Shown piece by piece: positions 52,587-61,446 of a DNA stretch of 64,000 nucleotides (position 1 is its first letter; the number at the start of each line of letters is the position of its first letter). The translations under genes were made by a program, and so were the position numbers. The notes beneath the pieces are model-generated. The model ran no database searches, was not told the origin of the DNA, and was given only the letters and a program-made list of their open reading frames with translations. Origin of the DNA: Alkalinema sp. FACHB-956 (GTDB lineage Bacteria; Cyanobacteriota; Cyanobacteriia; Leptolyngbyales; Leptolyngbyaceae); NCBI RefSeq assembly GCF_014697025.1, contig NZ_JACJRC010000004.1:1-64000 (forward strand). Reading direction: 5' to 3'.

Positions 52587-53510
52587 ATGCTGCCAGTCAT
52601 CTACTCCGATCGCTTTTTACACCACGAAACTGGAACCTTCCATCCTGAAAAGCCAGAGCGCTTAACGGTCATTCGCTCAGGAATTCAGGCAGCATCCTGG
52701 GCAGACCAAATTGAATGGCGGGAACCAACCCCCATCGATGTTCGATCGCCCTTGTCCTGGATTCAGAAAATCCACACCCAGCACTACATTGAAGCCGTCA
52801 GAGAACTCTGCAAGGACGGTGGCGGACAAATTGATGCAGATACCCCCGCTTCTCCCGCGACCTATGAAGTGGCTATGCTGGCGGTGAATGCATGGCTCGA
52901 TGGCGTCAACCATGCATTAAATACTGGCAAGCCTGTTTTTGTGTTGGCTCGGCCCCCCGGCCATCACGCCATTGCCCATCGGGGGATGGGGTTCTGCGTA
53001 TTTAGTAATGCTGCGATCGCGGCGAATTATGCCTTATTTGAAGGGTGCGATCGGGTCGCCATTCTCGATTGGGATGTGCATCACGGGAACGGCACCCAAG
53101 AGATTGTGGAATCTAATCCCCAGATTGCCTATTGTTCTTTGCATGAATTTCCCCACTACCCCGGCACAGGTCGTAAAACGGAACGCGGATTCCACGACAA
53201 CGTCCTGAACATTCCCATGCAAGCAGGCAATGACATAGCCCAGTACACCGCCGCCTTTGAGCAGCAAGTCATGCCGTTCTTGAGAAATTTTGCCCCAGAT
53301 TTGTTAATTGTCAGCGCGGGCTATGATGCCAACCAGGATGATCCCTTATCCGATACAGCCCTACTTCCGGAGGATTATGGTTGGTTCACTCAACAATGTT
53401 TGGATCTGACTTCCAAGATCGTGTTTGGGTTGGAAGGGGGCTATGATTTTGCCTCCTTGCGCGACTCTGTTTTAGCCACCCTTCAGCCTTGCCTTCGTTA
53501 TAGTTGTTAA
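52587..53510 (+). CDS. Histone deacetylase family protein
   Basis: A 307-residue zinc deacetylase of the HDAC/acetylpolyamine amidohydrolase family. Motifs in order: HHETGTFHPEKPERL near residue 12, ARPPGHHAIAHRGMGFCVF (the catalytic His pair), AILDWDVHHGNGTQEI (zinc Asp and His), HEFPHYPGTG, SAGYDANQDDPL (second zinc Asp) and EGGYDFASL at the C-terminal end. All catalytic residues appear present. Bacterial members deacetylate polyamines, acetoin pathway proteins or acetyl-lysine. The substrate here is unknown. It begins with ATG at 52587 immediately after the 17-bp repeats. Confidence 0.93.
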   Translation: MLPVIYSDRFLHHETGTFHPEKPERLTVIRSGIQAASWADQIEWREPTPIDVRSPLSWIQKIHTQHYIEAVRELCKDGGGQIDADTPASPATYEVAMLAVNAWLDGVNHALNTGKPVFVLARPPGHHAIAHRGMGFCVFSNAAIAANYALFEGCDRVAILDWDVHHGNGTQEIVESNPQIAYCSLHEFPHYPGTGRKTERGFHDNVLNIPMQAGNDIAQYTAAFEQQVMPFLRNFAPDLLIVSAGYDANQDDPLSDTALLPEDYGWFTQQCLDLTSKIVFGLEGGYDFASLRDSVLATLQPCLRYSC

Positions 53511-53603
53511 GCCTGAGTGCTGCATGACTGGCGTTTACGTTAGTGCCTCCTGCACCAGAAGTGATCGGTGATCGAACCCCTTGCCCCCGCCCCTTGCCGC
53601 GTT

Positions 53604-55235
53604 TCAATCCGTCATTGCAGCAAACACAGGACAGTAGCCATCCGGTGTCACCCGGAAGTTAAACAACGGTGATCGTCGATTACTACAGCGTTGGTTTTGG
53701 TAATACCGACAGTTAATACAACAATCCCGATCGACGGATTCCAATTTCTGCTCGATGTTTTCGCTGCGTAACTCCCGTTGCGTAATCCCGCGCAAAATCA
53801 ACTGTTCTCCCTGCCAGCGGGCTTCAACTAAGCCCGTATCACTCAGCATTCGCCAACGTGGATCACTCGTCATTGACTCGGGTAATGTAATTACGATCGA
53901 TTCTTGGGTTTCCGCAACTTCGCCCTCATAGCTTAGCTCCGGCGCTTCCGGTTGCAGAAATTGCTCACCGATCGCAAACTCAACGAGCGTTCCCGGCGAT
54001 GGAATATGGAGCTTATAACGACTGCTCAATTCATCCAATCCCGCCAGATCGTGCAGTGCTTGGAGTGCTCCATGGATGAATACCACATGCTGCGGTCGCA
54101 AATTATGGATTAATTGCACCGCCCCCAGGCCATCGGAATGTTCCGCTAACAGATACGTTTCCACGGTCACCGTCGCGGCCTCCAATGACACGTCCGCCAC
54201 CACCTCCGAACTGAGCCAATCTAAGCGGAGATCTTGGTGTTGCGGCAGCAAGATTAGCCAAGATGTATGGGGCTGGCAAAATTCGGCTAATTCAGAAATC
54301 GCATCCGTCAGCACAATGCAAGGTTCCTGCCCCAGCCGCGATCGCTGATCTGGACTGAGGCGACGCACCCGAGGCGAAATCCGATCGTCCCAAAAGAGCG
54401 GTTGATACTGGGCAAAATTCTGTACCGGGGCAGGCAAATGGGGCAACAACTCCAAATACGCATCACAGCCCTGCGCCACCTGTCCTTCCACCCAAATATC
54501 CAAATTGCGCCCCGAAAACAGATAGTGGCTGCGCAACAGCATCAGTAATTCCTGGGCCAACCCAAAGGGAGAAACGGGCAGCAGGATCGATTGTCCATTG
54601 GCGATCGCCCGTTCCATCCGTTCCATCAAATCATTTTCCTGGCGGCGACGGCGGGGATGGCGTTCGGCTCCATAGCTCCCTTCAATAATCAGCACATCGG
54701 GCTGGATACCGCGCAATTCCTCCAGTTTCAGCCCTTCCACCAAGCGCGCATTGGACAAAAAAAAGTCGCCGCTGTAGAACAGGCGATAGGGCCGATCGCC
54801 CCCCGTATAGGTCAACAAAATCGCAGCCGATCCCGGCAAATGGCCTGCGGGAAACAGTTGCACCGTTAGGTTATCTAGAATTTCGATCGGCGATCGCCAA
54901 GGCAGCGCCTGACAGAACCAGGGCACCGGGGCTTGATCTAACCAATTGAGGGGCAGAAGGTGAGTTGTAACTTCGCTGGCGTAGATGGGGAGATGGGGAA
55001 ACGCAAAATGGAGAGGCAGGAGCGATCGGGCGTGATCCGCGTGGGCATGACTACACAGCACCACATCCGCAGGCGGTCGCTGGGAAGTAGGCTGGAACTC
55101 GGAGGTTGCCGGATCAATGAGGGTTTGTACATTTCTCAGGCCACAGTCTAGGAGAATTCGATACTCTCCCAAGGTGACCAGCAAACAAACCCCTTCTTCT
55201 CCATGCCCCACCGCGTAGGGGACACATTGAAACAT
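53604..55235 (-). CDS. MBL-fold beta-CASP metallohydrolase (RNase-like)
   Basis: A 543-residue protein of the metallo-beta-lactamase superfamily with the beta-CASP insertion. The zinc motif is LCSHAHADHARSLLPLH (H-x-H-x-D-H), with LFPAGHLPGSAAILL, YSGDFFLSNARLVEG and IIEGSYGAERHPRRRRQEND (the mRNA 3'-processing/CPSF-like signature), and HVVFIHGALQAL near the end. The C-terminal 100 residues add a small Cys-rich domain (CCINCRYYQNQRCSNRRS, then CPVF) likely to bind a metal. It is an RNA or DNA processing nuclease by family; the exact target is unknown. It is convergent with the deacetylase gene. Confidence 0.88.
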   Translation of the reverse strand: MFQCVPYAVGHGEEGVCLLVTLGEYRILLDCGLRNVQTLIDPATSEFQPTSQRPPADVVLCSHAHADHARSLLPLHFAFPHLPIYASEVTTHLLPLNWLDQAPVPWFCQALPWRSPIEILDNLTVQLFPAGHLPGSAAILLTYTGGDRPYRLFYSGDFFLSNARLVEGLKLEELRGIQPDVLIIEGSYGAERHPRRRRQENDLMERMERAIANGQSILLPVSPFGLAQELLMLLRSHYLFSGRNLDIWVEGQVAQGCDAYLELLPHLPAPVQNFAQYQPLFWDDRISPRVRRLSPDQRSRLGQEPCIVLTDAISELAEFCQPHTSWLILLPQHQDLRLDWLSSEVVADVSLEAATVTVETYLLAEHSDGLGAVQLIHNLRPQHVVFIHGALQALHDLAGLDELSSRYKLHIPSPGTLVEFAIGEQFLQPEAPELSYEGEVAETQESIVITLPESMTSDPRWRMLSDTGLVEARWQGEQLILRGITQRELRSENIEQKLESVDRDCCINCRYYQNQRCSNRRSPLFNFRVTPDGYCPVFAAMTD

Positions 55236-55265
55236 TCCGACAAGCAGATCTAGGGATGGCGCTAG

Positions 55266-55388
55266 TTAATGGGCAGAACCGTTACCGTGGTAGTTATCTG
55301 AGTCGTAAAAACCATTTTTCGTGCCAAAAAACAGGCAAGCCATGGGGAAAATCACAGCAATCCCGATGAGTAAAACTTTAACGTCCAT
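55266..55388 (-). CDS. Small one-helix membrane protein, 40 residues
   Basis: ATG at 55388, with AAGGAG 11-12 bp before it, reads MDVKVLLIGIAVIFPMACLF, then FGTKNGFYDSDNYHGNGSAH and stops at 55266-55268. One hydrophobic helix with a polar, His/Asn-rich tail is the layout of the small thylakoid subunits. I recall similar cyanobacterial proteins of this type (GTKNGFYD with HGNGSAH end) but not an established name. It lies between the metallohydrolase and trpS on the same strand, 30 bp upstream of the former. Confidence 0.75.
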   Translation of the reverse strand: MDVKVLLIGIAVIFPMACLFFGTKNGFYDSDNYHGNGSAH

Positions 55389-55577
55389 AAATTCCGATCG
55401 CTCCTTAACGATGCAGCAGGTTGGGTGGGAGTAAACCCGGTTCGATCGTAGCGGAACTTTTCAGAATGTCCTAGAATGCAAAGATTTTTGACAGGATTGG
55501 GACCGGCATATCGCCGCGATCGTTGAATCGATCGTCGCAGATCGATCGCCCGCCCCCATCTCTGCAAATAGAACAGC

Positions 55578-56588
55578 TTACAACGGGATGGAATAACCCA
55601 ACGCTTGCTTCGCCTTCAGCAGTGTGGCATTGGCCACTTCTGCGGCCTTTTCCTTACCCTGCTTGAGCACCGATTCCAGATAGCCTTTGTCATCCATAAT
55701 CGCGTGGTATTTCTCCTGAATCGGCGTCAGGGCCGCGATCGTCGTTTCTGTCAGCAACGGCTTAAACTGGCCCCAACCCATGTCCGCACATTCCTGGGCC
55801 ACCGCCTCCTTGGATTGCCCCGACAGCAGCATATAGAGCGTCAGCAAGTTATTACACTCCGGGCGATCGGGGTTGTCAAACTCCAACCCACGGGTGGGAT
55901 CGGTTTTACACTTCTTAATTTTTTGCGTGATGGTCTCCGGGCTATCCAGCAAATTAATCCGGCTCAATTCCGACGGATCGGATTTCGACATCTTTTTCGT
56001 CCCATCGGTCAAACTCATGACCCGTGCGCCTTCCTTGCGGATGAGGGGCGTCGGGACTTTCAGCACAGGGTTTTCTTCGCTGCTGAATTTGTGATTAAAT
56101 CGTTGGGCAATATCCCGCGTTAACTCGAGGTGTTGTTTCTGATCTTCGCCAACGGGTACCAGATCCGGCTCATAGAGCAAAATATCCGCCGCTTGCAACA
56201 CGGGGTAATCCAACAGCCCCACACTGACATCTTCGCCCTGCTTGATCGCCTTTTCCTTGAACTGAATCATGCGCTCCAGCCAATTCAACGGCGTAATGCA
56301 ATTGAATAACCAGGCCAGCTCGCTATGGGCGGAAATGTGGGACTGCACAAAGATCGTGGCATAGTCCAAACTAATGCCGCTGGCTAGGTAAGTCGCTGCA
56401 ACTTTGTAGGTATTGTTAGCCAGTTGAGCGGGGTCGTGGGGCACGGTGATGGCGTGCAGGTCAGCCATGAACAGGAAGCTGTCATAGTTCTCTTGGATCT
56501 CAACCCAGTTACGGATTGCGCCCAAATAATTACCCAGGTGCAAATCCCCGGTTGGTTGAATGCCAGATAGAACTCGCTGCTTCGCCAT
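55578..56588 (-). CDS. trpS: Tryptophan--tRNA ligase
   Basis: Charges tRNA-Trp with tryptophan in translation. The 336-residue class I synthetase (ATG at 56588, MAKQRVLSGIQPTGDLHLGN) has the HIGH-like DLHLGNYLGA and the KMSKS loop GTKKMSKSDPSEL, plus ALEADILLYEPDLVPVGEDQ-type motif here as AADILLYEPDLVPVGEDQ and the C-terminal helix with EKAAEVANATLLKAK. The longer frame upstream is not supported. It lies 190 bp upstream of the 40-residue protein gene on the same strand. No regulatory T-box is evident. Confidence 0.97.
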   Translation of the reverse strand: MAKQRVLSGIQPTGDLHLGNYLGAIRNWVEIQENYDSFLFMADLHAITVPHDPAQLANNTYKVAATYLASGISLDYATIFVQSHISAHSELAWLFNCITPLNWLERMIQFKEKAIKQGEDVSVGLLDYPVLQAADILLYEPDLVPVGEDQKQHLELTRDIAQRFNHKFSSEENPVLKVPTPLIRKEGARVMSLTDGTKKMSKSDPSELSRINLLDSPETITQKIKKCKTDPTRGLEFDNPDRPECNNLLTLYMLLSGQSKEAVAQECADMGWGQFKPLLTETTIAALTPIQEKYHAIMDDKGYLESVLKQGKEKAAEVANATLLKAKQALGYSIPL

Positions 56589-56964
56589 AGGATCCAGAAG
56601 AGACAAACTAGAATTAACAAATGTTACAGGCTTCAATTCTAGCGGGTTGTGGGAGCAGCGGATCAGGACGGGCGAGGCAATCGGCGAATGACGCGATCGG
56701 GGATTCGGGCAATGTTCAGTAAACTTATCTCGTCGAACTTAGTCTCGTCGGGCAGGTTGGGGTGGGAGATCTTGAAACGTAGTCTTACCCCAGGCTGGCG
56801 TTGAGAAAATTCTAGAAAATTCTTAAGCAGTGAAGTTGAGATAATTCGGGGTGAAACTGTTAACGACTGAGTGCAACGTTAACAGTTTCCTCGGAAGTAA
56901 CGGCCTTTAACGCACAATGTGACTAAATTCAGGATGACTTTATTGATCTGAGTTTGTGGGGATT
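56589..56964. other. Gap between trpS and a small gene, containing a perfect 13-bp hairpin
   Basis: About 375 bp with the perfect inverted repeat GAAACTGTTAACG (56854-56866) and its complement (56878-56890). Loop length is 11. It has no T tract on either side. The rest of the gap holds nothing recognised. Confidence 0.6.
56854..56890. repeat. Perfect 13-bp inverted repeat without T tract
   Basis: GAAACTGTTAACG, 11-nt loop, then CGTTAACAGTTTC, located between the small 57-residue gene and trpS. It could be a protein-binding site, an RNA stability element or a remnant of a mobile element; nothing in the sequence decides. Confidence 0.85.
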
Positions 56965-57138
56965 TTAGCTATCGAGCTTGCCACTAGAGGTGCTGTCCTT
57001 GTCGAGGCAGCGCTCTAGAAATTCCACTTGGTAAATATACCAGAATCGTCGGGGATTCAGGACAGGGATATAAGCACTTTCGAACAACGGCTGATTGAGA
57101 TAATGCCAAATTGGGAATTTGATGAGAGAAGAGAACAT
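56965..57138 (-). CDS. Small hypothetical protein, 57 residues
   Basis: A minus-strand frame starts with ATG at 57138: MFSSLIKFPIWHYLNQPLFE then SAYIPVLNPRRFWYIYQVEF and LERCLDKDSTSSGKLDS. Aromatic and charged composition is typical of real protein, and the pattern (hydrophobic patches with Trp, Tyr, Phe, and a Cys near the C-terminal part) resembles small cyanobacterial conserved proteins. There is no strong ribosome-binding site upstream, so the start is uncertain. It lies in a long gap upstream of trpS. Confidence 0.5.
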   Translation of the reverse strand: MFSSLIKFPIWHYLNQPLFESAYIPVLNPRRFWYIYQVEFLERCLDKDSTSSGKLDS

Positions 57139-57654
57139 GGTGCAAAGGTTAGTAGGGGAGTGATGTTTTAAACATGCCCCTGGGACATGGGGTTTTCCTA
57201 GGAAAGATCCCGGATCTTAGGCCCGGGGGTATGGCACCGGATCTGTAATTCTAAGGAGATGACTGAACGCTCGATCGTCGGTACACCCTGCCGTTTGAGC
57301 GGGAGTCTTGATGCTCCCTTCCTTTACCAAGATTTGATGACAAGCCCCCTAACCAGCAGGCTAAGGGGTAAGATCAAGACGATCGAGATAGAACCCTGGC
57401 TGCGTAATATCAGTTAACAAAACGCAGAATTACTTAACGAAAAGCACGGCAAGCACGACAAGCCCCGCAATGGGTACGACAACGAGTGCAGGACAGCTTG
57501 ATTGACGAGTATCATTTCACCAGTGAAATTGCTAATGAACCGGACGGATCAACCAAGGGACTTGCATCAGCCATCCATTCACAATTCACCAATAAGCCGT
57601 TAATACTCCGTTAGTACTCCGTTAACACTCCGTTAATATTCCATTAGGGCTGCA
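57139..57654. other. Intergenic region, 516 bp, with a four-copy 11-bp repeat
   Basis: Contains an imperfect inverted repeat CATGCCCC...GGGACATG near 57172-57189, G/C-rich hairpin potential near 57205-57245 and the repeat array 57597-57640. No gene is recognised. Confidence 0.5.
57597..57640. repeat. Four tandem 11-bp repeats next to the S8 protease stop
   Basis: CCGTTAATACT, CCGTTAGTACT, CCGTTAACACT and CCGTTAATATT follow in tandem at 57597, 57608, 57619 and 57630, with a partial fifth copy (CCATTAG). They lie just beyond the stop of the S8 protease gene at 57655. Confidence 0.9.
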
Positions 57655-58875
57655 TTAACGATGGATGATAGGATCAGCCATCCCATCTGGATCACCCAGG
57701 ACAACGCCACTGGTTACAGGCACCCCTAATAACAGCACCCCAGCGGCGTGGGGAGTGGCCATGGACGTTCCGCTAATGGTGTTGTAAGTCCCACCCTTCC
57801 AGGTTGATTTGATATTGACACCAGGCGCTGCATAGTCGATCGGGGGATTACCGTAGTTGGAGAACGAGGCCCAGCGATCGCTCGCATCAAAAGCAGAAAT
57901 GGTGTAAATATTAGCTCCATTGGCCCGAGCGGGGGAAACGTTATTGGCATTTTGAGCTTCATTCCCCGCTGCAACCGCAAATTTAATGCCCTTCGCTGCC
58001 GCCAGCTTGACTGCATTATCCAGGGCATCGGATGCACCACCCCCCAAACTCATATTGGCGACATCACCAATCTTGGCTCGGGCCGCCACCGCATCCACCC
58101 CAGCGATCACACCAGCCATGGTTCCACCCCCATTACTGTCTAAAACTTTAACGGGTACAACGGTGGCACCTGCCGCTACTCCGACGACGCCAATGCTGTT
58201 ATTCAAAGCAGCGATCGTGCCTGCAACATGGGTTCCATGACCATTTCCGTCATTACACCCTAACCGTCCTTCTGTGCCCGAGGTAAAGGCCGTAAAGCAG
58301 CGGGACGCATCAACTTTCAGATCAGGATGTTTGAGGTCAATCCCGGTATCAATTACCCAAGCCGTTTTACCTGTACCATTACCAGGGCTGCCCATGCGGG
58401 TAATGCCCCAAGGAACTTCCTGGGGAGGTTGGGTCGTTGCAGTCGTTCCGGAGGAAGTTTTACCCACAACTTGGACCATTTGATCTACTTCGATCGAGGC
58501 GACCAAGGGATTTTGGCGTAATCCTTGCAGTGCAGGCTCAGGAATGGAAAGGGCAGTGCCCTGAATGGTTTCTTGATAGATGAATTCTACTTTTCCACCC
58601 GCTTTTTGTGCCATTTCCAGGGCTGCACCCGGAATTTTATCCTTGGCGATCGCATTCCGCTGGAATGTCACAATGTAGGTTTTGAGGGGCGTTGTCTTGG
58701 GGGCAGTGTTATTGGTGGAACTATTTTGTTGCAGACCACTCAGATCAAGACATTGCCCGCTAGAAGTTTGTAGATAAGCACCAGCCGTTGAACAGTCTTG
58801 TGCCTGGGTTGGAGAACTAGAACCCGTCAATAGACCAGTCAAAACGAACAAAGAGATCAATCCGATTTTCTTCAT
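57655..58875 (-). CDS. Secreted S8-family (subtilisin-like) serine protease
   Basis: A 406-residue exported protease. A signal peptide (IGLISLFVLTGLLTGSSSPTQ) is followed by a Cys-containing segment, an I9 inhibitor-like prodomain (KTYIVTFQRNAIAKDKIPG to about residue 130) and the catalytic domain with Asp (AWVIDTGIDLKHPDL), His (GNGHGTHVAGTIAALNN) and Ser (ISGTSMATPHAAGVLLLG). The oxyanion Asn lies in KFAVAAGNEAQNA. The C-terminus GDPDGMADPIIHR is a common end in this family. The enzyme probably degrades external proteins or matures exoproteins. It is not in an operon with the trypsin-like gene, which lies about 1 kb away on the same strand. Confidence 0.94.
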   Translation of the reverse strand: MKKIGLISLFVLTGLLTGSSSPTQAQDCSTAGAYLQTSSGQCLDLSGLQQNSSTNNTAPKTTPLKTYIVTFQRNAIAKDKIPGAALEMAQKAGGKVEFIYQETIQGTALSIPEPALQGLRQNPLVASIEVDQMVQVVGKTSSGTTATTQPPQEVPWGITRMGSPGNGTGKTAWVIDTGIDLKHPDLKVDASRCFTAFTSGTEGRLGCNDGNGHGTHVAGTIAALNNSIGVVGVAAGATVVPVKVLDSNGGGTMAGVIAGVDAVAARAKIGDVANMSLGGGASDALDNAVKLAAAKGIKFAVAAGNEAQNANNVSPARANGANIYTISAFDASDRWASFSNYGNPPIDYAAPGVNIKSTWKGGTYNTISGTSMATPHAAGVLLLGVPVTSGVVLGDPDGMADPIIHR

Positions 58876-59345
58876 TTTTCCAAAATCACTAATCGTCTCG
58901 CAATGTGTTCAAATATACTTTTCGCCTCATAAAAACATCACAGAAAAAACACTGAAATTATTAATTTAAAACTATTCAATCAACGCACAAGCAACAACTA
59001 ATTGAGCCTAAGAATTCAACCAAATAGTAGTTGTGCCACGGCATAAAATGTCGTTATATATAAAAAATTCAAGCCACGATAAAAATTGCAATTATAAATG
59101 TGCAAACATCGTAAAATCAAAACTTTTCAATCGACAATCATCTTCTCGATCGCTGAATCCACCTGCTATAGAGTCAATCAACGATCTATCTTTTGACAAT
59201 TCTCACAGATTCGATCGATTCAACTAAGCAAAAACCATCACTCAGCTCCAAAAACAAGCTAGAAATGATGGCTAATCAAAACTATATTTCCAATGATTAG
59301 GGGTTAGCGATGATCAAGCATCAGAGATGGAATCGCTGTTCCCCA
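58876..59345. other. Intergenic region, 470 bp, AT-rich
   Basis: Upstream region of the S8 protease, AT-rich from 58920 to 59130. A weak frame of 64 codons at 59033-59227 has no supporting composition. Nothing else is recognised. Confidence 0.4.
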
Positions 59346-59675
59346 TCAATCCTGGGCTGGCGCGATCGCTTCCGTTAAGCCAGCTTTTGGCGGCTCTTGC
59401 AAATCAGGAATGGTATTCCAGAGTTCCGAGGGTTGATCTTTCCCAACCAAGACAACAGGACTGGGGGCATTGAGATCGATCGAAGGTTGCACTTCAGGAT
59501 TAGCCGTTGTTTTCCCGCACAGTTGGGAGAGATCTTGAGTGCGCCCATTAGCCCAAGTCATCTGACAAATGGCGTTATCCGCATTGGCGAGATTGGGTTT
59601 TGCTTGTACTAGAATACCTGTGATGACTGAAATCGAAAGACATCCTAGTCCTATTGTCAGTTGTGTTATTTTCAT
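59346..59675 (-). CDS. Small secreted hypothetical protein
   Basis: A 109-residue protein with an N-terminal signal peptide (MKITQLTIGLGCLSISVITG, cleavage probably after LVQA, near residue 25). The mature part has two Cys (NAICQMTWANGRTQDLSQLC), which may form a disulfide, and a Pro-rich acidic tail. The segment ICQMTWANGRTQDLSQLC recalls a short motif seen in several small cyanobacterial exoproteins. It lies between two secreted-protease genes on the same strand. Confidence 0.6.
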   Translation of the reverse strand: MKITQLTIGLGCLSISVITGILVQAKPNLANADNAICQMTWANGRTQDLSQLCGKTTANPEVQPSIDLNAPSPVVLVGKDQPSELWNTIPDLQEPPKAGLTEAIAPAQD

Positions 59676-59734
59676 CGTTATTCATCCATGATCAGATTTT
59701 ACTAGAACCATGACTCTCTTATGTTTTAGAAATG

Positions 59735-59852
59735 GTTCAGAAGCCGTTCAGAAGTCGTTCAGAAGCCGTTCAGAAGTCGTTCAGAAACAGTTCAGAAACA
59801 GTTCAGAAACAGTTCAGAAACAGTTCAGAAACAGTTCAGAAACAGTTCAGAG
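59735..59852. repeat. Eleven-copy tandem array of an 11-bp unit
   Basis: Units GTTCAGAAGCC/GTTCAGAAGTC (first four, alternating) and then GTTCAGAAACA (six copies) start every 11 bp from 59735 to 59834; an eleventh copy at 59845 is partial (GTTCAGAGCG). The array lies between the secreted hypothetical and the trypsin-like protease gene. The first copies vary and later ones are identical, a sign of recent one-sided expansion. Confidence 0.95.
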
Positions 59853-59891
59853 CGTATTGACAGAAGAAATCGTGCGCGATCGATCATCGCA

Positions 59892-60731
59892 TTAGGGAAT
59901 AGGAACCACAGTATTGCTAGCTGCGCCCGTTTCCCGCAGTTTTTGAACAGCGGGCATGAATCGTTCCAGGGGTACCGCTCCATTAATCGTCACGCCTCGG
60001 TAGGTAAAGGAACCCCAGTTGAGTCCTTGAATACGGCGATCGGAGGTATGCAAGCTGGAACCAGAGGAACCCGATGTACTGTCACAGTTGTGCGGCACAA
60101 TGCCACTGATAACCGGAAGAATGTTGCAATTGAGATGGCCTGTGGGGGTTGTCCCACCACCGGAATAGCCAATGAGATGGGTCAATTTCCCGGCAACGGA
60201 TTGCCCCGCTTTGGTCACGCGATTGGAATAGGGTTCATTACCGAACCAACCTGTCCGGGTGCCGAGGTCACTGGTAAAGCGAATGACCGCCCAATCCCGC
60301 GTGGCATCCCCCAAGGTTTTTGGAAATGTCTTAAGGCCAGTCCAATAGGTATCCACATTGGCTGTGGCAAAAACCCGGTTGCCATGTTGTAGGGCAAATG
60401 CCTTAATTTGTCGGGGGCCACGGCCCTGTTCATCCAGCAAGCAGTGGGTATTGGTTAACCCAATGTTGCGCCCTACAACGGTAAAGGTACAAGCGTAGTA
60501 CAGGCCATCGGCTTTCTGGATTTCTAACCGTCCGATCGCTTGGCGATTGGTCTGGGTCATCCATTCGTAGGCGGGGACAATGCGATTGTCGGCACCGATA
60601 ATATCAGCCTGCGCGATCGGAACAATCCCTGGCATTCCTCCCATCACGCCACACGTGGCTGCGATCGTCGTCACAGCAAGATGACGTAAGCGCGGATTGG
60701 ACTGTGGAGTCCTAGAAACCTGATTAGTCAT
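59892..60731 (-). CDS. Secreted trypsin-like serine protease (S1/V8-type)
   Basis: A 279-residue exported protease. ATG at 60731 (MTNQVSRTPQSNPRLRHLAV) is preferred to a TTG upstream. A signal sequence (TTIAATCGVMGGMPGIVPI, cleaved after AQA) leads to a chymotrypsin-like fold: His in GLTNTHCLLDEQG, Asp in ATRDWAVIRF, Ser in CDSTSGSSGSSLHTSD, which resembles glutamyl endopeptidase/V8-type enzymes. Two Cys pairs (CTFTV and THC; NCNIL and HNC) can form disulfides. It probably digests extracellular protein. Confidence 0.85.
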   Translation of the reverse strand: MTNQVSRTPQSNPRLRHLAVTTIAATCGVMGGMPGIVPIAQADIIGADNRIVPAYEWMTQTNRQAIGRLEIQKADGLYYACTFTVVGRNIGLTNTHCLLDEQGRGPRQIKAFALQHGNRVFATANVDTYWTGLKTFPKTLGDATRDWAVIRFTSDLGTRTGWFGNEPYSNRVTKAGQSVAGKLTHLIGYSGGGTTPTGHLNCNILPVISGIVPHNCDSTSGSSGSSLHTSDRRIQGLNWGSFTYRGVTINGAVPLERFMPAVQKLRETGAASNTVVPIP

Positions 60732-61446
60732 GGGCGAGCTCAATATTTTACGTATGGATAAAACAACACTAGGCAGAGTTTTTGGGTTGCCTCAAAGCAA
60801 TGTCAAAATTCAAGCAACAGGAGTGACCATCTTCTAAGGCTGAGACTCTAATGGTTAGACATTGGAAGAAGATCCCGAAATCCCAAGAATTTCAGCAATT
60901 ATCATTGCCCATGAATTGATCAAGCGCTTTCGAGCAGCCAGGAATTTAGACGCAATAACAGCTGAATCATCCTTGATATTTAGCTCCCCATTGCAGCGAT
61001 AGCCTCACAGCAGCTCTCTACTGGCAACAAGTTGCGATCGTTCAAATAACCCCTGACAGATGGAAAGATAGAATGCGTCTATAGAAGCCATCTATAGAAT
61101 TCGCCTTTGGATCATCCATCGATCGTCATTGCACATGATTGCGATCGATGCGTGAAGTTTCTTTTCTGGAAGTAGACTAGGTAGAAGCGTTATGTTCATC
61201 ATAATTTTATGGAACGTTTGCACAAACCGAGTTTTTACGAGATTCAACAATCCGTAATTTCCCACCTTGGCTTCCAACTCACCCTTGCCCCGAACTAGAT
61301 CCGTCGAGAATGCCACAACAAAACACGTAAATACACAATTTCGTGAAGACTGCGGGTAGAAAACCACTATAATTTTTCTTGCAATTAAGTTGCAGCCTCG
61401 GAAACTTCCTAGGCAATAGAATCCACGCAATGCAATCTACCAAACT
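60732..61446. other. Intergenic region, 715 bp, nothing recognised
   Basis: Separates the protease and the receptor-like channel gene. A 112-codon minus-strand frame at 61092-61430 lacks coding character. It probably carries divergent promoters. No RNA gene or terminator with a T tract was seen. Confidence 0.4.

Noticed and set aside
59735-59852. Possible CRISPR array
   Set aside because: Units are contiguous 11-bp copies without spacers, and no cas genes are near.
59710-59895. 61-codon plus frame through the 11-bp array, giving a Gln/Arg/Ser peptide repeat
   Set aside because: The open frame is a by-product of a stop-free 11-bp repeat; no start signal or globular part is present.
61092-61430. 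112-codon minus frame before the channel gene
   Set aside because: Low-complexity hydrophobic and basic composition without motif or start signal.
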